Below are positions 53,400-64,000 of a stretch of 64,000 nt of DNA, piece by piece. This DNA is from Ornithodoros turicata (Eukaryota > Arthropoda > Arachnida > Ixodida > Argasidae), in the NCBI RefSeq assembly GCF_037126465.1, contig NC_088201.1:229955879-230019878 (forward strand). Direction: 5' to 3'. Numbering within the stretch: position 1 is the first letter of the stretch; every line of letters starts with the position of its first letter. A program made the position numbers and the translations under genes. The notes under the pieces were generated by a model. That model was given only the letters and a program-made list of their open reading frames with translations, ran no database searches and was not told the DNA's origin.

Positions 53400-56300
53400 C
53401 ACAATGGGAGGGATGTTCGTATATAGGATGCTCACAGGAAGTTAAGCAAGAGTCGAATACATCAAATTTCAGCACTGATATCTGAAACGAAAAAGCGGAA
53501 CTTCCGGTTCAGAAATCAGAGCAGTTTTAACTCTCGTGGAGGCACTCTATGCGCCGAATGCCCCTTTGCTTACCTGTATGGACCGCGCACATGACCACTG
53601 AGAAGCGTGCGACATACACATATAGCGAATTCGGGTAGTCATTTCGTAGCGACACGGCCGAGCGCTCGGAAATTGCTAGGTCGGCGACCGAGCTGGATCG
53701 CGTGACCGTTGCCACCCGAACGTGATTGCTAGGAATCTAGCGGTTTTAGGCACTTGGGCCACGCTAGGGGCGTCGCGGTCGCCCATGTTCGAGTGCTGTC
53801 GTCTGCTAAACCACATGATTTCAGCATGCGGGCCAATGAAGACCCTCGCCACCGTTGCAGTGCGGATGTGACGACACCGGATATACAGTTGAGCAGTCTG
53901 CTGCTCGATCGATGTGAGACCGGGCAAAAAAATGTGCTAGCTAGCAAATTCCGAGCGCTAGGAAAGCGCCACGCGAACATGCGACGTTGCTTTATTTTGA
54001 CCAAGCGAATATGACTGCTCGAGATCTGGCAAAAAAAAAAAAAAGAAGTTGCTGCTACGAAATGCCCACCTGAATTCGCCAATAGTAGGTTCTGTTACGA
54101 TGCTTCTGTAAAACATTAAATTTCTCTTCTTCCCAGCTCACGAACTGAGGCCTACTTCGGCGATACTAGGTGAGATAGGTAGATCCTAGGTGAGAGCATG
54201 GAAGAGCTGCTGGCACTGAACAACGAGTGAGATTCCTGGAAATGTTGCAGCCATGGTGCAGCGGCGGGAGGAGAGCACATACTGCTGGAGAAACTGCTCA
54301 TCTATAACAAAGTGATTTCGTGCTGCAATCTTTGTCTCGCCGAGACGGGTGCAGGGGTACTTACCCTCTCTTCCACAGACGACACTCGTATTACGATAGG
54401 CAGTGTTAAGGAAAACACAAGAAATACAGCTACATTTCCTTCCTTTAGAGCAATGCTGAATCATTTCATTCATAACACGTAATGTTTTCACATAAATTTT
54501 GGTCTAGAAATGCATTAGCTGTTTTCTAGTTTATTGTTATCCGTGTTGATTGTAAATCTTTATTGTTTTTGTTATTCTAATTGTTAACTGACTTGTCTCG
54601 TGTCGGTATTTGTAATCATCCGTGGTCACACACTATTGTGGATAACTACGGCACCCCTATATGTATGTTGTAACCTCTTGTAAAATATTGTTTTTGTCGA
54701 ATAAATAGGAAATCTGAAGGTACTGGAAACATTCTTAAGGCTCACACGTGTACACTACACCATAAAATACGCCTGTTTTTTTTTTTCGGGTAAATTTCTA
54801 CAGCCTGGACAGGATTTTGAGGCAGCACGATCGGATGTGCGTGGGTTCATCTTGCAGCATACATGGTATTACGGAGAAGACTACCCCAACATGGTGCCGG
54901 TTATCACTGCATTTCCTTAATTTCCTTCGGTCGTTGGTGATTGTACATTTAGCACACCAGTAGCTACAGCCACCATGAAAATAAACCTGGTGCGCCGGAC
55001 ATCATCGCTCGAAGTGTTCAAGATCGAACAGGCGACTATTGATAATCTGACAGCGATTGGGCATGGTAGCGAGTTGGCGACGAAACCCTCTCTTAAAGGG
55101 TCTCTGACCAGAACCTGGTCAATGTCTTTGTTTGTATGGATAACGAACCTATATGGTGCCTCCAGGTTACAACTGAAACGTTTCGTTTCTGCGGGGCCGC
55201 AAACTATTCCAAACAAGGAGCCGAAAAGCGGTTTCGATTTCTGCCCTCAACTCGTGCGATCAGCGCAAAACTCTAGCTATTATGCAGTGGTTTTCCTATG
55301 TGTATGACGTCAAACGCCCGCGACGTTTATTGGTGGAAAGTCCACACCGGAAGTTCGGGTGATTTCCGCAACTTCCGTATTGCTGGGTGCTTTTTCAATA
55401 TGGACGCGGAAGCACAGCGGTGTCGAAAAGTCAGCTTTTCAGCTACCTTTCAGCAGCTGAGAGGCACCTGCTACGTGCAGCAGAGTTTGGAGGCCTTGCT
55501 TTTGAAATGTTGAGCCGCGAGTCGACTTCAGCATGAAGAGGAAGTTCCAACGACAGACTGTTAGATGAGCTTTCAACATCCATCACGATGAAGCACATGA
55601 ACAGTGTGTGTAAATTTCATGTTTGGCGGCGCCGTGTAAAGGGGCCGGAGTGGTTCATTGAATAATAATGCCGAAAGAAGTCGAGTGCTTATGTTGCAAG
55701 GAGCTGCTCCTAAAGTAGCATATATTTAGAACTTCGAGGGCAGCACGAACCTAGCGCTCATATTCACAAGTAAGAAGCGTACGTGTCTCGTGCACAATCA
55801 TGCTGGTTGGTTTCAATACAAAATAGTTTTTCTGAACTTTCCGTTATTGTTTGTCACTTATTCAGAAAGACTGAAGCTGAATTAATACTCGGCGTCCTAC
55901 TAGCTTTAGCTTTGTTCAGAGCTTGCGTGTCTCATACAGGAAATAGATACGTACACTACATACCAACAGTTCGTGAGATGGATGTTGCACAGACTTGAAA
56001 AAAACAAGAGAATTGTTATACCAGTCTGCGCGGTGAACAGGATACGCATAGCCTTTCCCATAGTAACTACTACATGCTTTAAATACCCAAGATATTAGGT
56101 GGAAGTACCCCCTACAGGGGGTGCCCTTGCAATTTCAGCTGTAGACACATGTCGGTAATGATGCAACTATAATAATGACCCCCCCTCCCCCCGAACTTTT
56201 TTCAACACTCCTCCATCCTTGGGATTCTGGATAAACCACTGTGCTGACCCCTGACACAAAGCACCATCTCATCAGCCTGCTCCGCCTAGTAAGAATTACA

Positions 56301-57110
56301 TTGGGCTCTCAATTCCACCACACCACAAATCCAACCCTGTTCTGACGCATCCTTTTGTCCACCCATTCAGTCAATATGTCGTAAGTGTTGTTCGAACTCT
56401 TACTGTCTGATAGCACCCAAATATTATCGTTTAAGCACCTCAAGTATTTTAATGATCATTATGTGGAAGTAAATCACACTGTTATGCAGGTTACCCTGTG
56501 TGTGACCTCGGTTCCTGCTCTCAGTCCTCCAGAAGTGCTCACTACACAAGTTGACTATAGAAAACCTCAATCTTCCATGCATGATGTAAAACCCCAGTTC
56601 GCTTGCTTCCTAGCCATTTTTTTATTCTCAATTTTCCTTTTGTGTGCAAAGTCCACACCCCGTTCGAGTAGGATGTAGACCTTGAGGAACCAAGCTTTGT
56701 ATCTTGGGCTGCTCAAATACTCAAATAGGCATGTTTTAGTCGAAGATGATGTAACATGAAATGTGGTTCATATAGTTTATTATGGCACTCAGAGAATATC
56801 TTCATAATATGTCTGCAGAGATTGCTCCAAAATAGCATATGTGATGCAGCGTTATACATTATTGGGCTTCTGGGAAAAATCATGATTCACCTGATACAGA
56901 CGGCAGCCTTTGTAACGGTGTCTGACACATTTTTAGCAGCCACTGTTTTAAAATATGCATTAAAAATGCTCCAACTATGAAGGTATCACGAAGTTCTTCA
57001 TTTCATTTGTTTACTTAAAGACCCTTGTGAAGGGACTTACATAAATGCGGGAGGTTTTTTATCCAAAAAAGACAAATACCAAAATGATGCAAACAAAATT
57101 CGTTCACTCA
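53400..57110. other. About 3.7 kb without recognisable gene
   Basis: Short open frames only. The words AAAGGGTCTCTGACCAGAA (55095) and its complement (60277) suggest a shared, inverted dispersed repeat of a few hundred bases, loosely conserved. A C-run occurs at about 56177-56190. Confidence 0.4.
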
Positions 57111-57122
57111 CCACAAAGAAAT

Positions 57123-57660
57123 TCATTCGATCTGAAAACGATCATAGCACTTGGAAATAAATGACGATACATTTTGTTCTGATGCTATGTGGGCAGGAAC
57201 GTCATTCCAGTTTGACACCATCAGCTGGTGCGGAGAGTAGATGAATTTTTTTGTTTGTGTAGGTGGAGCAAGTACTTTGTGCGAGTCATCAAGTCTTGGA
57301 AGTAACTTGTGAGGATATTGACAGTAAGTGGGGTGGGGAGGAGTATGACTGTGATATAACTTATGAAAGAATGCCAGGCCTGATACCTTTCGTCTGGTAA
57401 TCAAAGGAGTAAGAAAGAGTTTGGCTTTAATGGCTGAGACGCTGGAAAAAGGATGATAATCACGAGCAACAAACCGTGCGGTTCTGTACAAATTCTACTT
57501 TGTCGATTAAGAGATGTTGGGATGGGTTCCAGATTGCAGAGGCATATTCCACTTCTTTTGAACATGGCAGTTGATGTTCTGAGACTGGAACACATAGAAA
57601 AGGCAAATACATACAAAGCATCAAGTGCCTAAGAAATAAATGATGAAAGAAGGTAGTCAC
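57123..57660 (-). pseudogene. CR1/Jockey-like RT C-terminal fragment
   Basis: The minus strand, with two frame changes, reads EVEYASAIWNPSQHLLIDKV, EFVQNRTARFVARDYHPFSS, VSAIKAKLFLTPLITRRKVS, GLAFFHKLYH, and ends near WNDVPAHIASEQNVSSFISK. This is the post-thumb region of a CR1/L2-type ORF2: LEYAS-x-WxP, VQNRAxRFV-x(4)-SSVxA, LxxRRxxxxLxFFhK. It has its normal terminal region but no catalytic part. Confidence 0.82.
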
Positions 57661-57671
57661 TGGAAAGGTTA

Positions 57672-57744
57672 GCCAGTAGTAGGACTTGAACCCACATCTT
57701 CTGTATTACCGATCCAGGGCCCTTACCAATTGAGCTAAGCTAAC
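57672..57744 (-). tRNA. tRNA-like sequence (probable SINE/pseudogene), minus strand
   Basis: GTTAGCTTAGCTCAATTGGT through ACTACTGGC on the minus strand. It is closely related to the two copies at 27.1-27.5 kb, with box A intact and box B altered to GGTTCAAGTCC. The downstream CTTTCCAGTGAC-like flank is also shared, so the repeat extends past the tRNA-like core. Confidence 0.6.
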
Positions 57745-58404
57745 ATGCCTCTCCAGTGACTTCCAAGGGTGCAGATGTACCCTAGGAATAGGTTTATGGC
57801 CAGGAGAACATTAGTCACTGTTATTATACAGGCATAGCTCTCTGTCCAGTATGATCACCGCAGAGCACATTTACAGGAACTCACAGGCACAAAACTTGCA
57901 TAATAAATATGTAATAACCTCAAACAGCTATTATATATAATAACTGGGACATGGAACTCCAACAGCAAATGGTCTGGCAGTACAACACAGGTAATCTTGC
58001 CATCACTATATTTTTCCCAAAATGCTGAAAATAAATTGATAGAATTACTGCAGTGAACTGCTCAATTTTTCACCTCAGATATATTTTTAGCACTCTGTCT
58101 TTCATGTTTCAAAATATACATGCATCGAACCTGCAGGAGCTTGTGTGTGTAAGTAGAGTCACACATCTCATGTGCAACAGGCAGATCTAAGTTGTATTGA
58201 GATATGTCAGTTCCTTACGCGTGCTCACCACCTGTAGATTCCTTGAAAGGGAACAACAAACTTTTGATTAGTAACAACTTCACGCTATATACCACATTTA
58301 TAAAAGAAATTGGTCCCGTAACTGACGGACAACTGTCATGACCATTGCCAGATGTCTTCCTCTCCTGTTCCTTCCACTTCCATGAAGTCATCACCCTAAC
58401 ATTG

Positions 58405-59067
58405 TTAAAAAAGCCATATAAATGCGATAACTGAGATATTACTACTACGAGCATACAGCAAATCACAAACACATAAATAAAATACACAATTGCACCGAGC
58501 TGTCCACATTTTCACACACACACAAAAAAAATACATAACAGAGTGGACTGTCTCTAATAACACTTCAACAAGTTTGTGTAACTCTGTTTTGAAACTGGAC
58601 ACAGGAAGGCCATTTCTAATCAGCTGAAAAAAATTGTTCGGAAGAGGAACAGTTTCTGCTGATTTCTGTAGTTGGTCTGTAGCAGTGGAACCTTGTAAGG
58701 TGGTACAGTGATAGATTTCATACCGTAATGGCAAGTGTTTGGGATGGCGCTAAAAGATCCTGGATTTGCAAGGCAATTTTGTGTAAATGTCTGATTTCCA
58801 AGTGAACGCTTTGTCTACTGTATTTTGCATGTCTTGAAGGAGCTGAGGGGCTGGATGGATGGATTGTAGTGGCACCCCTGCTGGGCCTCTTTGCAACGAG
58901 GGTCCAGCACATTGCGCCTGAAGACAACCTGTAGACATGGTTGTCGTATACCAGGCATTCTTTCTTTTTTTGTGCACTGCAATTTTATTGTAGTTGCCCT
59001 CTGTGGTGTTTCCCCAGATTAGACAACAATAGTACAGCTTGGGGTAAACTAAGGATTTCAACTGCAT
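58405..59067 (-). pseudogene. Second RT C-terminal fragment, interrupted
   Basis: The minus strand starts LKSLVYPKLYYCCLIWGNTT and GNYNKIAVHKKRKNAWY, is interrupted by unrelated sequence (about 58800-58960, with a GGATGGATGGAT motif), and resumes with LRYEIYHCTTL and LPNNFFQLIRNGLPVSSFKTEL. These are the LVYPxLyYCxxvWGNT and the terminal LP-x(n)-SxxxFKxxL segments of CR1-like ORF2. Confidence 0.7.
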
Positions 59068-60354
59068 TGGTTTAGAATCCAGAACCCTTCTTTACTATGT
59101 GCAGTATGTTGCATATTATAAGGAAAACAAATAGAAGAAAACTTGTACCTGATCCCTGCCTTGTATTTCCAACATTTGGTTCCACATCTTGTCCAAGGAA
59201 GTCATGAACTACATTGGTGCACACTGCTGTGACAATTATAATGTTACATCTAGATGCTGAATACACAGCTTCATTTTACGTACTGTGAATGTTGCTTACT
59301 GCATTGGCATGGCTGCATTCAACAACACTCAGAATTGTACAGTAATCTTTCGATTTAGTGCGTAAACTTCAATTTGCTTTAATCCGTATTTTTCTTTGTT
59401 GCGTAAATGGTCTCCTAACATCTGCATGCCACAACGTAATTCTCACAAGGAGAGTAATCACTGTATAAATTATACAGAAGACACTAACCTCGTCACGTCC
59501 AGATGCAACAGTCTTGGAAGATAGATTCAAGGAAAGCACTGCGGACTGCTGTAGGCGGAGGTTCTTTGTACTCAAACTGAGGGGTCCGTCTCATAGTCTG
59601 CATTCTTCAAATACGATTGGCAAAATCCGCCGCGGTATTATCCTGCCGCTGCGGTTGAACGCGCAGTATCGTACGGAAATGAATGCACGCCGAGAAATCT
59701 CGCTTTGACGACACAACCGAGGCACGTCAAATGAAGTAAGGGCTGTACCTCGATAAATTGGTCGTTGTTCCAAAAGATATAAATAAAGAAAAACTTGGAA
59801 ATACACACACTACGCTAACGCAGTGAAATAGCGCCCTGGATCCCGAAAGTCGTCGTAGCTCGTAGCCTCGTAGCTCCTCTTTCCACGGAAGTCGCTAATT
59901 GGATTATCGCAGTTATAAAACAGGTCGTAGATTTCGAAGTATATATATACTTTTTATTTCCAGACATTGTGACAACAGTATATCGGCGTAAAAATGTTGG
60001 TTCTTGCTGAAAGTTGTTGTTGTAGTGCTCGATCACGTGACGTCATTCTGCGCGCTGATTGCATGGGCGATTGACGTCATCCCAGTGGGATGACCAGATG
60101 AGTTTTCTGTATATGCGTACGTTTTCTTGGTTTGACGCTAGGTGTGCCAGCGTCGGCGTGAACCGCGATGTTCAAAATTTGAGTTTACGAAAACTACGAG
60201 GTGTTGAGGCATGCATTTTCGTATGTGAAGTTGCTTTTGTGTATTCTATCGGTAGCCACTGCGGAAAAGGCTCTACAGCTTCTGGTCAGAGACCCTTTAA
60301 AACACTTTCTCTGGGTCTCAAGACTCAAGTGTGTGACTCAAGACTGAACTGACT

Positions 60355-60420
60355 GACTGTGTCTGAGTCTGAGTCTGAGAACTTGAGTCTGACTCAAGAC
60401 TCAAGTCTCTTAGTGTGGAG
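60355..60420 (+). repeat. (GAGTCT/GACTCA)n microsatellite
   Basis: Degenerate hexamer repeats CTGAGT, GACTCAAGACTCAAGT. They immediately precede a CAGGGTGTCC-type MITE end. Confidence 0.8.
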
Positions 60421-60440
60421 AGCTTTTGACGTCCTACATA

Positions 60441-60815
60441 CAGGGTGTCCCAGCTAAATGTGACCATATTTAAAAAATATATATCTATCACTTTTTCCGA
60501 GATGAAATCAATTGCAATATAGCACATGCTGAAGGGCACTCCCTAGGAGGGCATTAGCAGGCTCCTAAGGCAATGTCTTAATTAACTTTCAATAATTAAC
60601 TTTTTAAGTATAAAAGCTACAAAGTTGCTTCAATGAGAACATCTGAGCTCTTCTGTCACCAGATACCAAAGCCGTTTTCAGGACAAAAATTGGTTCGATA
60701 GATCGTTCGCAAAACATTTGTGAAGGAAGACAATTTTTTTTCTTTATTTTGTTCATTGCGCATCTTCGAAGAAGCGGCTTTCCTTCACCCCCAGTGTGAG
60801 AGAGTGAAAGAGCAC
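60441..60815 (+). repeat. One-armed copy of the 898-bp CAGGGTGTCC foldback
   Basis: TA|CAGGGTGTCCCAGCTAAATG, then the same block order as the left arm of 30849-31746 (CTTTTTCCGAGATGAAATCA, GGCACTCCCTAGG, AGCTACAAAGTTGCTTCAAT, CAGTGTGAGAGAGTGAAAGA). It ends near 60815 without the second arm. Confidence 0.85.
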
Positions 60816-61301
60816 AAAGGCTTATCCACGCACCGGTATTGGCTTATCTCATGACTATTTTTCCCCGGTATTGTTCCCATACGTATGTTTTAACGGTCGA
60901 GTGTCTCTGGAACAGCAACGCCCTACCAATGCACGAACAATGCGTAACAGGGGCGCGTCCAACTTCCAGTACACTGACTTTCCCGGTACGTGCCTCCAAG
61001 CAGATTTAACGAAAGTGGTGAGAGTGATTTATGTCTTCGGGAAGGCCAGTGGCCCGTCTATCCACACAAAACAAAAACAATAAGGGCACAATCCAATATT
61101 GCTAGAGCACAAGAACTGACCCCCTTTGTTGTATACCATGCCGACCCCGGAGTAATAGACCACAGGGTTTATGACCACAAATCAGTCGCGTCGTATTGCC
61201 CGCGGCTTATCTGCCCGAAAATTTTCGAAACGTTCATAAAAACAGGTCCTGCGGCTTATCTGCGGTGCGGCTTATACGCGTGAAGCGACATAAGCCGGAA
61301 C

Positions 61302-62343
61302 GAACTCGAGACGGACATGTGTACAGCATTAGCAGATGGGCTGCGACAGGCAAAGGGTCTTAAAGAATTGATCATGGAACATTGTGACGTCACACATGCC
61401 GGAGCAAATCGGTATTTGTGAAGCAGTACACAAGAGTGAGCTTCGGTAAAAGCGTGTATTTCGTGAATGACTCGCCTGAATTAAGTCTGACCGTCCCCCG
61501 GGGAAGAATTCAGTTTGTGTGGTACACTGATATGGTGATGATCAGACACGCCATAGTGTCGTTGGAAGTGGTTTTCCCGCAGACGGATTTTGTGTGTTTC
61601 TCGAAAAAGACGGGCCAGTTGTCGAGAAAATGCACCTCAATTTATCCAGGCTGCCTTATAACTTGGTGTTTTCAAAGCAAATATGGCGTTCATGTTCTTC
61701 AGTTAGCCAGTCGCAGGGGAACAGATAAACCATTGCGGAAAGTGCTACAGTTACTAGCTCGGAGCTTGGAGAAGAACACTACGCTCTCTAGTTTATGCCT
61801 TTCTATTATGGTCAGCAACGTTACTCATTATTTGCGGACGTGATACGCAAAAACTAGGCTTTGAATTCCGTAGATGTAAGATGTGCTCTAGAAAGGAATG
61901 CCATACAAGAGCTGGAGCAACACATGGAATGCAACTACGGTATCACGGAGATTAAGATTCGCCGGGAGAACTCAAGTGTCCAAGGACTACGGACCGAAAC
62001 CCTTGCAGCGCGGAACAAAGTTCTACAAGATCGATCCATGCATTTCGTGTCAGAGAATGTCGATGTCAAGAAGCGCTGGGTAGAAGCCTTTGAATTGACA
62101 CCTGACACGGGGACACTCAGAAGGGCAGTCATTTCCAAGATGTACAAATCAGAAGAAGAGGCGCAATTACTGATCCAGTTGAAACGACGGTACATTTGCG
62201 ACCACTACTTCACGATCACTGCAGTAAGCAAGGGTAAGATTGCGTGCAATGCATCGCCAACGAGTGCTACTCAGTTAGATAACCTCAACACGGATTGTCT
62301 GTATCATATCACGACTAATCTTAGTGTAGGTGATGTTGTTTGA
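61302..62343 (+). pseudogene. Leucine-rich-repeat gene of tick-like family, broken
   Basis: Three collinear segments. First, CTALADGLRQAKGLKELIME then HCDVTHAGANRYL and a TGA at about 61418. Second, an open frame to 61843 ending RKVLQLLARSLEKNTTLSSL. Third, NSVDVRCALERNAIQELEQH to 62343 ending TQLDNLNTDCLYHITTNLSV. The LxxLxL...N/C-x-I/V pattern is RNI-type LRR (protein-binding horseshoe). The end (LDxLNxDCWxxIxxYLxLsDV) resembles, from memory, the F-box-like tail of a large tick LRR family. Two in-frame interruptions make it a pseudogene unless split by introns; no splice signals that remove the stops were seen. The lack of introns would fit a retrocopy. Confidence 0.65.
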
Positions 62344-62399
62344 CCCGTGACTCGTGTGACGTTGCGATATGAGCAGACTAGCGGGGTCTTTTATGTTTC

Positions 62400-62935
62400 A
62401 TGTTCTACATTACTGCACCAGACAGGTACTTTTAATGACTGTATCCAGTATGGCAAAGCATTGGCAGCAGCTGTTCTTTTGTATCTACGCGTTCTTTCTT
62501 ACCTCTGTCCAGCGAAGCTTCAGAGTATTTTCTTTGCGCGAACTGGAGACGGACGCGCATGTACGCACTGCTTGTTGTTTGTAAGTATTTTTTCTCTATT
62601 GTAATAAATATATTCCCCCACCCACCGATATAATTTTCACCTTCCGTGCCGCGTTCTTGTTTCTGACGTTTTGTGCCTCTTAACCTACGCCCTATGGGAG
62701 CGCTGCGTTCTTGGGCATCGGGCGCGAAACTGCGTAAACGGAGGAAGTATGAGTGCTGCCGCATTCTGGGCTCGCGTACCCTCCGTGGTGAAGTTCAGCA
62801 CGCTTTTTCAACTGGTGTGAGGCAGGGAGCCACCGTTGAGAGAATATTTCTTAATAGTGAGGGGTCGAATGTCAAGATGAGGTTGAGAGTGTTTTCTGTG
62901 GCACCGATGACGGCATAAGGGAAACCAACACACTT
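62400..62935. other. Flank between LRR pseudogene and satellite
   Basis: No motif-bearing frame. An AATAAA at about 62604 stands 260 bp after the LRR stop codon and could be its former poly(A) signal. Confidence 0.35.
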
Positions 62936-63252
62936 GGGACAGATTGAAATCCAAGCTAGGCTACGAGCACGTACAGCGTAGTAAGGCTTAGCAGCGGCCG
63001 CGTTTCCTCGATGAAGCATCATGAGAGAGCTGCGGGCATTGGAAAATGGCGTTCTAGTAACGGCTTGTGGTTAGCGTCATTTTCTCTCAATCTCCCACCG
63101 ACAAAATTGCCCTCGGCGAACACCTCTACGTGGAAGTAGCTTGAGAGGCCGTCGGCAGCTACGAGCGCCTACAGCGTAGTAAGGCTTAGCAGCGGCCCCA
63201 TTTCGTCGGTCAGGCTATCATGAGAGAGCTGCCGGCATTGGAAAACTGTGTT

Positions 63253-63318
63253 TTAGGTTAGGTTAGGTTAGGTTAGGTTAGGTTAGGTTAGGTTAGGTTA
63301 GGCTAGGCTAGGCTAGGC
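63253..63318 (+). repeat. (TTAGG)10 array drifting into (CTAGG)n
   Basis: Ten perfect TTAGG units, then three to four CTAGG units. TTAGG is the arthropod telomere repeat. The abrupt T to C change in consecutive units suggests local amplification after a mutation. Confidence 0.92.
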
Positions 63319-63612
63319 GAGCGTACGAGCACGTACAGCGTAGTAAGGCTTAGCAGGGGCCACGTTTCTCGGTGAAGTTATCATGAGAGAGCTGCGGGCA
63401 TTGGAAAATGGCGTTCTAGTAACGGCTTGTGGCTTGCGTCATTTTCTCTCAATCTCCCACCGACAAAATTGCCCTCGGCGAACACCTCTACTTGGAAGTA
63501 GCTTGAGACGCCGTCGGCAGCTACGAGCGCCTACAGCGTAGTAAGGCTTAGCAGCGGCCCCGTTTCGTCGGTCAGGCTATCATGAGAGAGCTGCCGGCAT
63601 TGGAAAACTGTG

Positions 63613-63652
63613 TTAGGTTAGGTTAAGTTAGGTTAGGCTAGGCTAGGCTAGG
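63613..63652 (+). repeat. Short TTAGG/CTAGG array
   Basis: TTAGG, TTAGG, TTAAG, TTAGG and then CTAGG units, at the same place in the unit as the array at 63253. Confidence 0.88.
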
Positions 63653-63948
63653 CTACGAGCACGTACAGCGTAGTAAGGCTTAGCAGCGGCCGCGTTTCCT
63701 CGGTGAAGCTATCATGAGAGAGCTGCGGGCATTGGAAAATGGCGTTCTAGTTACGGCTTGTGGTTTGCGTCATTTTTCCTCAAGCTCCCACCGACAAAAT
63801 TGCCCTCGGCGAACACCTCTACTCGGAAGTAGCTTGAGAGCCCGTCGGCGGCTACAAGCCTGTACAGCGTAGTAAGGCTTAGCAGCGGCCACGTTTCGTC
63901 GGTCAGGCTATCATGAGAGAGCTGCCGGCATTGGAAAACTGTATTTTT

Positions 63949-64000
63949 GGTTAGGTTAGGTTAGGTTAGGTTAGGTTAGGTTAGGTTAGGTTAGGTTAGG
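63949..64000 (+). repeat. (TTAGG)n array at window end
   Basis: About ten TTAGG units reach the last base of the window. The G-rich strand runs outward, as at a right-hand chromosome end, but the array may continue into more satellite. Confidence 0.92.

Larger units (their letters stand above)
62935..64000 (+). repeat. Complex satellite with interspersed TTAGG arrays
   Basis: Higher-order units of about 330-360 bp start with GCACGTACAGCGTAGTAAGG at about 62969, 63329 and 63659. Each holds an inner partial duplicate about 192-197 bp later (63166, 63525, 63851) and, in the complete units, a terminal TTAGG/CTAGG array. The inner part includes the right end of the hAT-type element of 25.7 kb (GACAAAATTGCCCTCGGCGA). 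The array runs off the window. Confidence 0.88.

Noticed and set aside
63949..64000. True chromosome end
   Set aside because: Only about 50 bp of TTAGG are visible and the same short arrays occur inside the satellite, so a real telomere cannot be claimed.

Overview
This window is eukaryotic nuclear DNA, most likely from a chelicerate and plausibly a tick. The evidence is: intron-split coding exons; (TTAGG)n arrays of the arthropod telomere type at the right edge; a leucine-rich-repeat fragment whose C-terminus matches, as I remember it, a large tick LRR family; a Penelope-like element with a GIY-YIG domain; several degenerate non-LTR retrotransposons; tRNA-derived SINE-like sequences; and many foldback MITEs. 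Gene density is very low and almost everything recognisable is repetitive. Species assignment is inference.

Layout. 0-8 kb: a THAP-like exon (minus strand), a kilobase-scale inverted repeat rich in TTGATCGAA motifs, two dispersed direct repeats, and a reverse-transcriptase (RT) tail fragment. 8.4-10 kb: a decayed CR1/Jockey-like LINE interrupted by a SINE-like insertion and other 3' ends. 10.2-13.3 kb: a nearly complete Penelope-like element (minus). 13.36-17.39 kb: a possible 4-kb TA-flanked DNA transposon carrying a minus-strand multi-exon gene with a nonsense codon. 17.7-20.8 kb: a second CR1/Jockey-like LINE, split by a 2,146-bp inverted-repeat-bounded element with dense subterminal CTGGTACCAG arrays; its empty site survives in the 8.4-10 kb copy. 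20.8-23.1 kb: a 5'-truncated LINE with RT and RNase H.

24.5-42.05 kb (plus strand): exons of one caspase-family gene with compatible splice phases and no internal stops, but lacking the catalytic His, the catalytic Cys and both substrate-pocket Arg positions. It is a candidate pseudo-caspase. Its introns are packed with transposons: a hAT-type element (8-bp duplication) and a PIF/Harbinger-type MITE (TAA duplication) in one host repeat, a tRNA-like tandem repeat, a 249-bp MITE family (two equal-length copies), a nested complex at 28.9-33.2 kb with hammerhead-ribozyme-like Penelope ends, and several TA-flanked CAGGGTG foldbacks.

42-61 kb: gene-poor, with a gypsy integrase fragment, a LINE 3'-tail remnant, a SINE, further MITEs and two LINE RT tails. 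61.3-62.3 kb: a broken LRR gene of the tick-like family. 62.9-64.0 kb: a complex satellite whose repeat blocks alternate with TTAGG/CTAGG arrays and carry the end of the hAT-type element seen intact at 25.7 kb, suggesting a subtelomeric or ancient telomere-associated repeat.

The two most notable items are the pseudo-caspase gene and the 2.1-kb inverted-repeat element whose boundaries, target duplication and empty site can all be read within this window.
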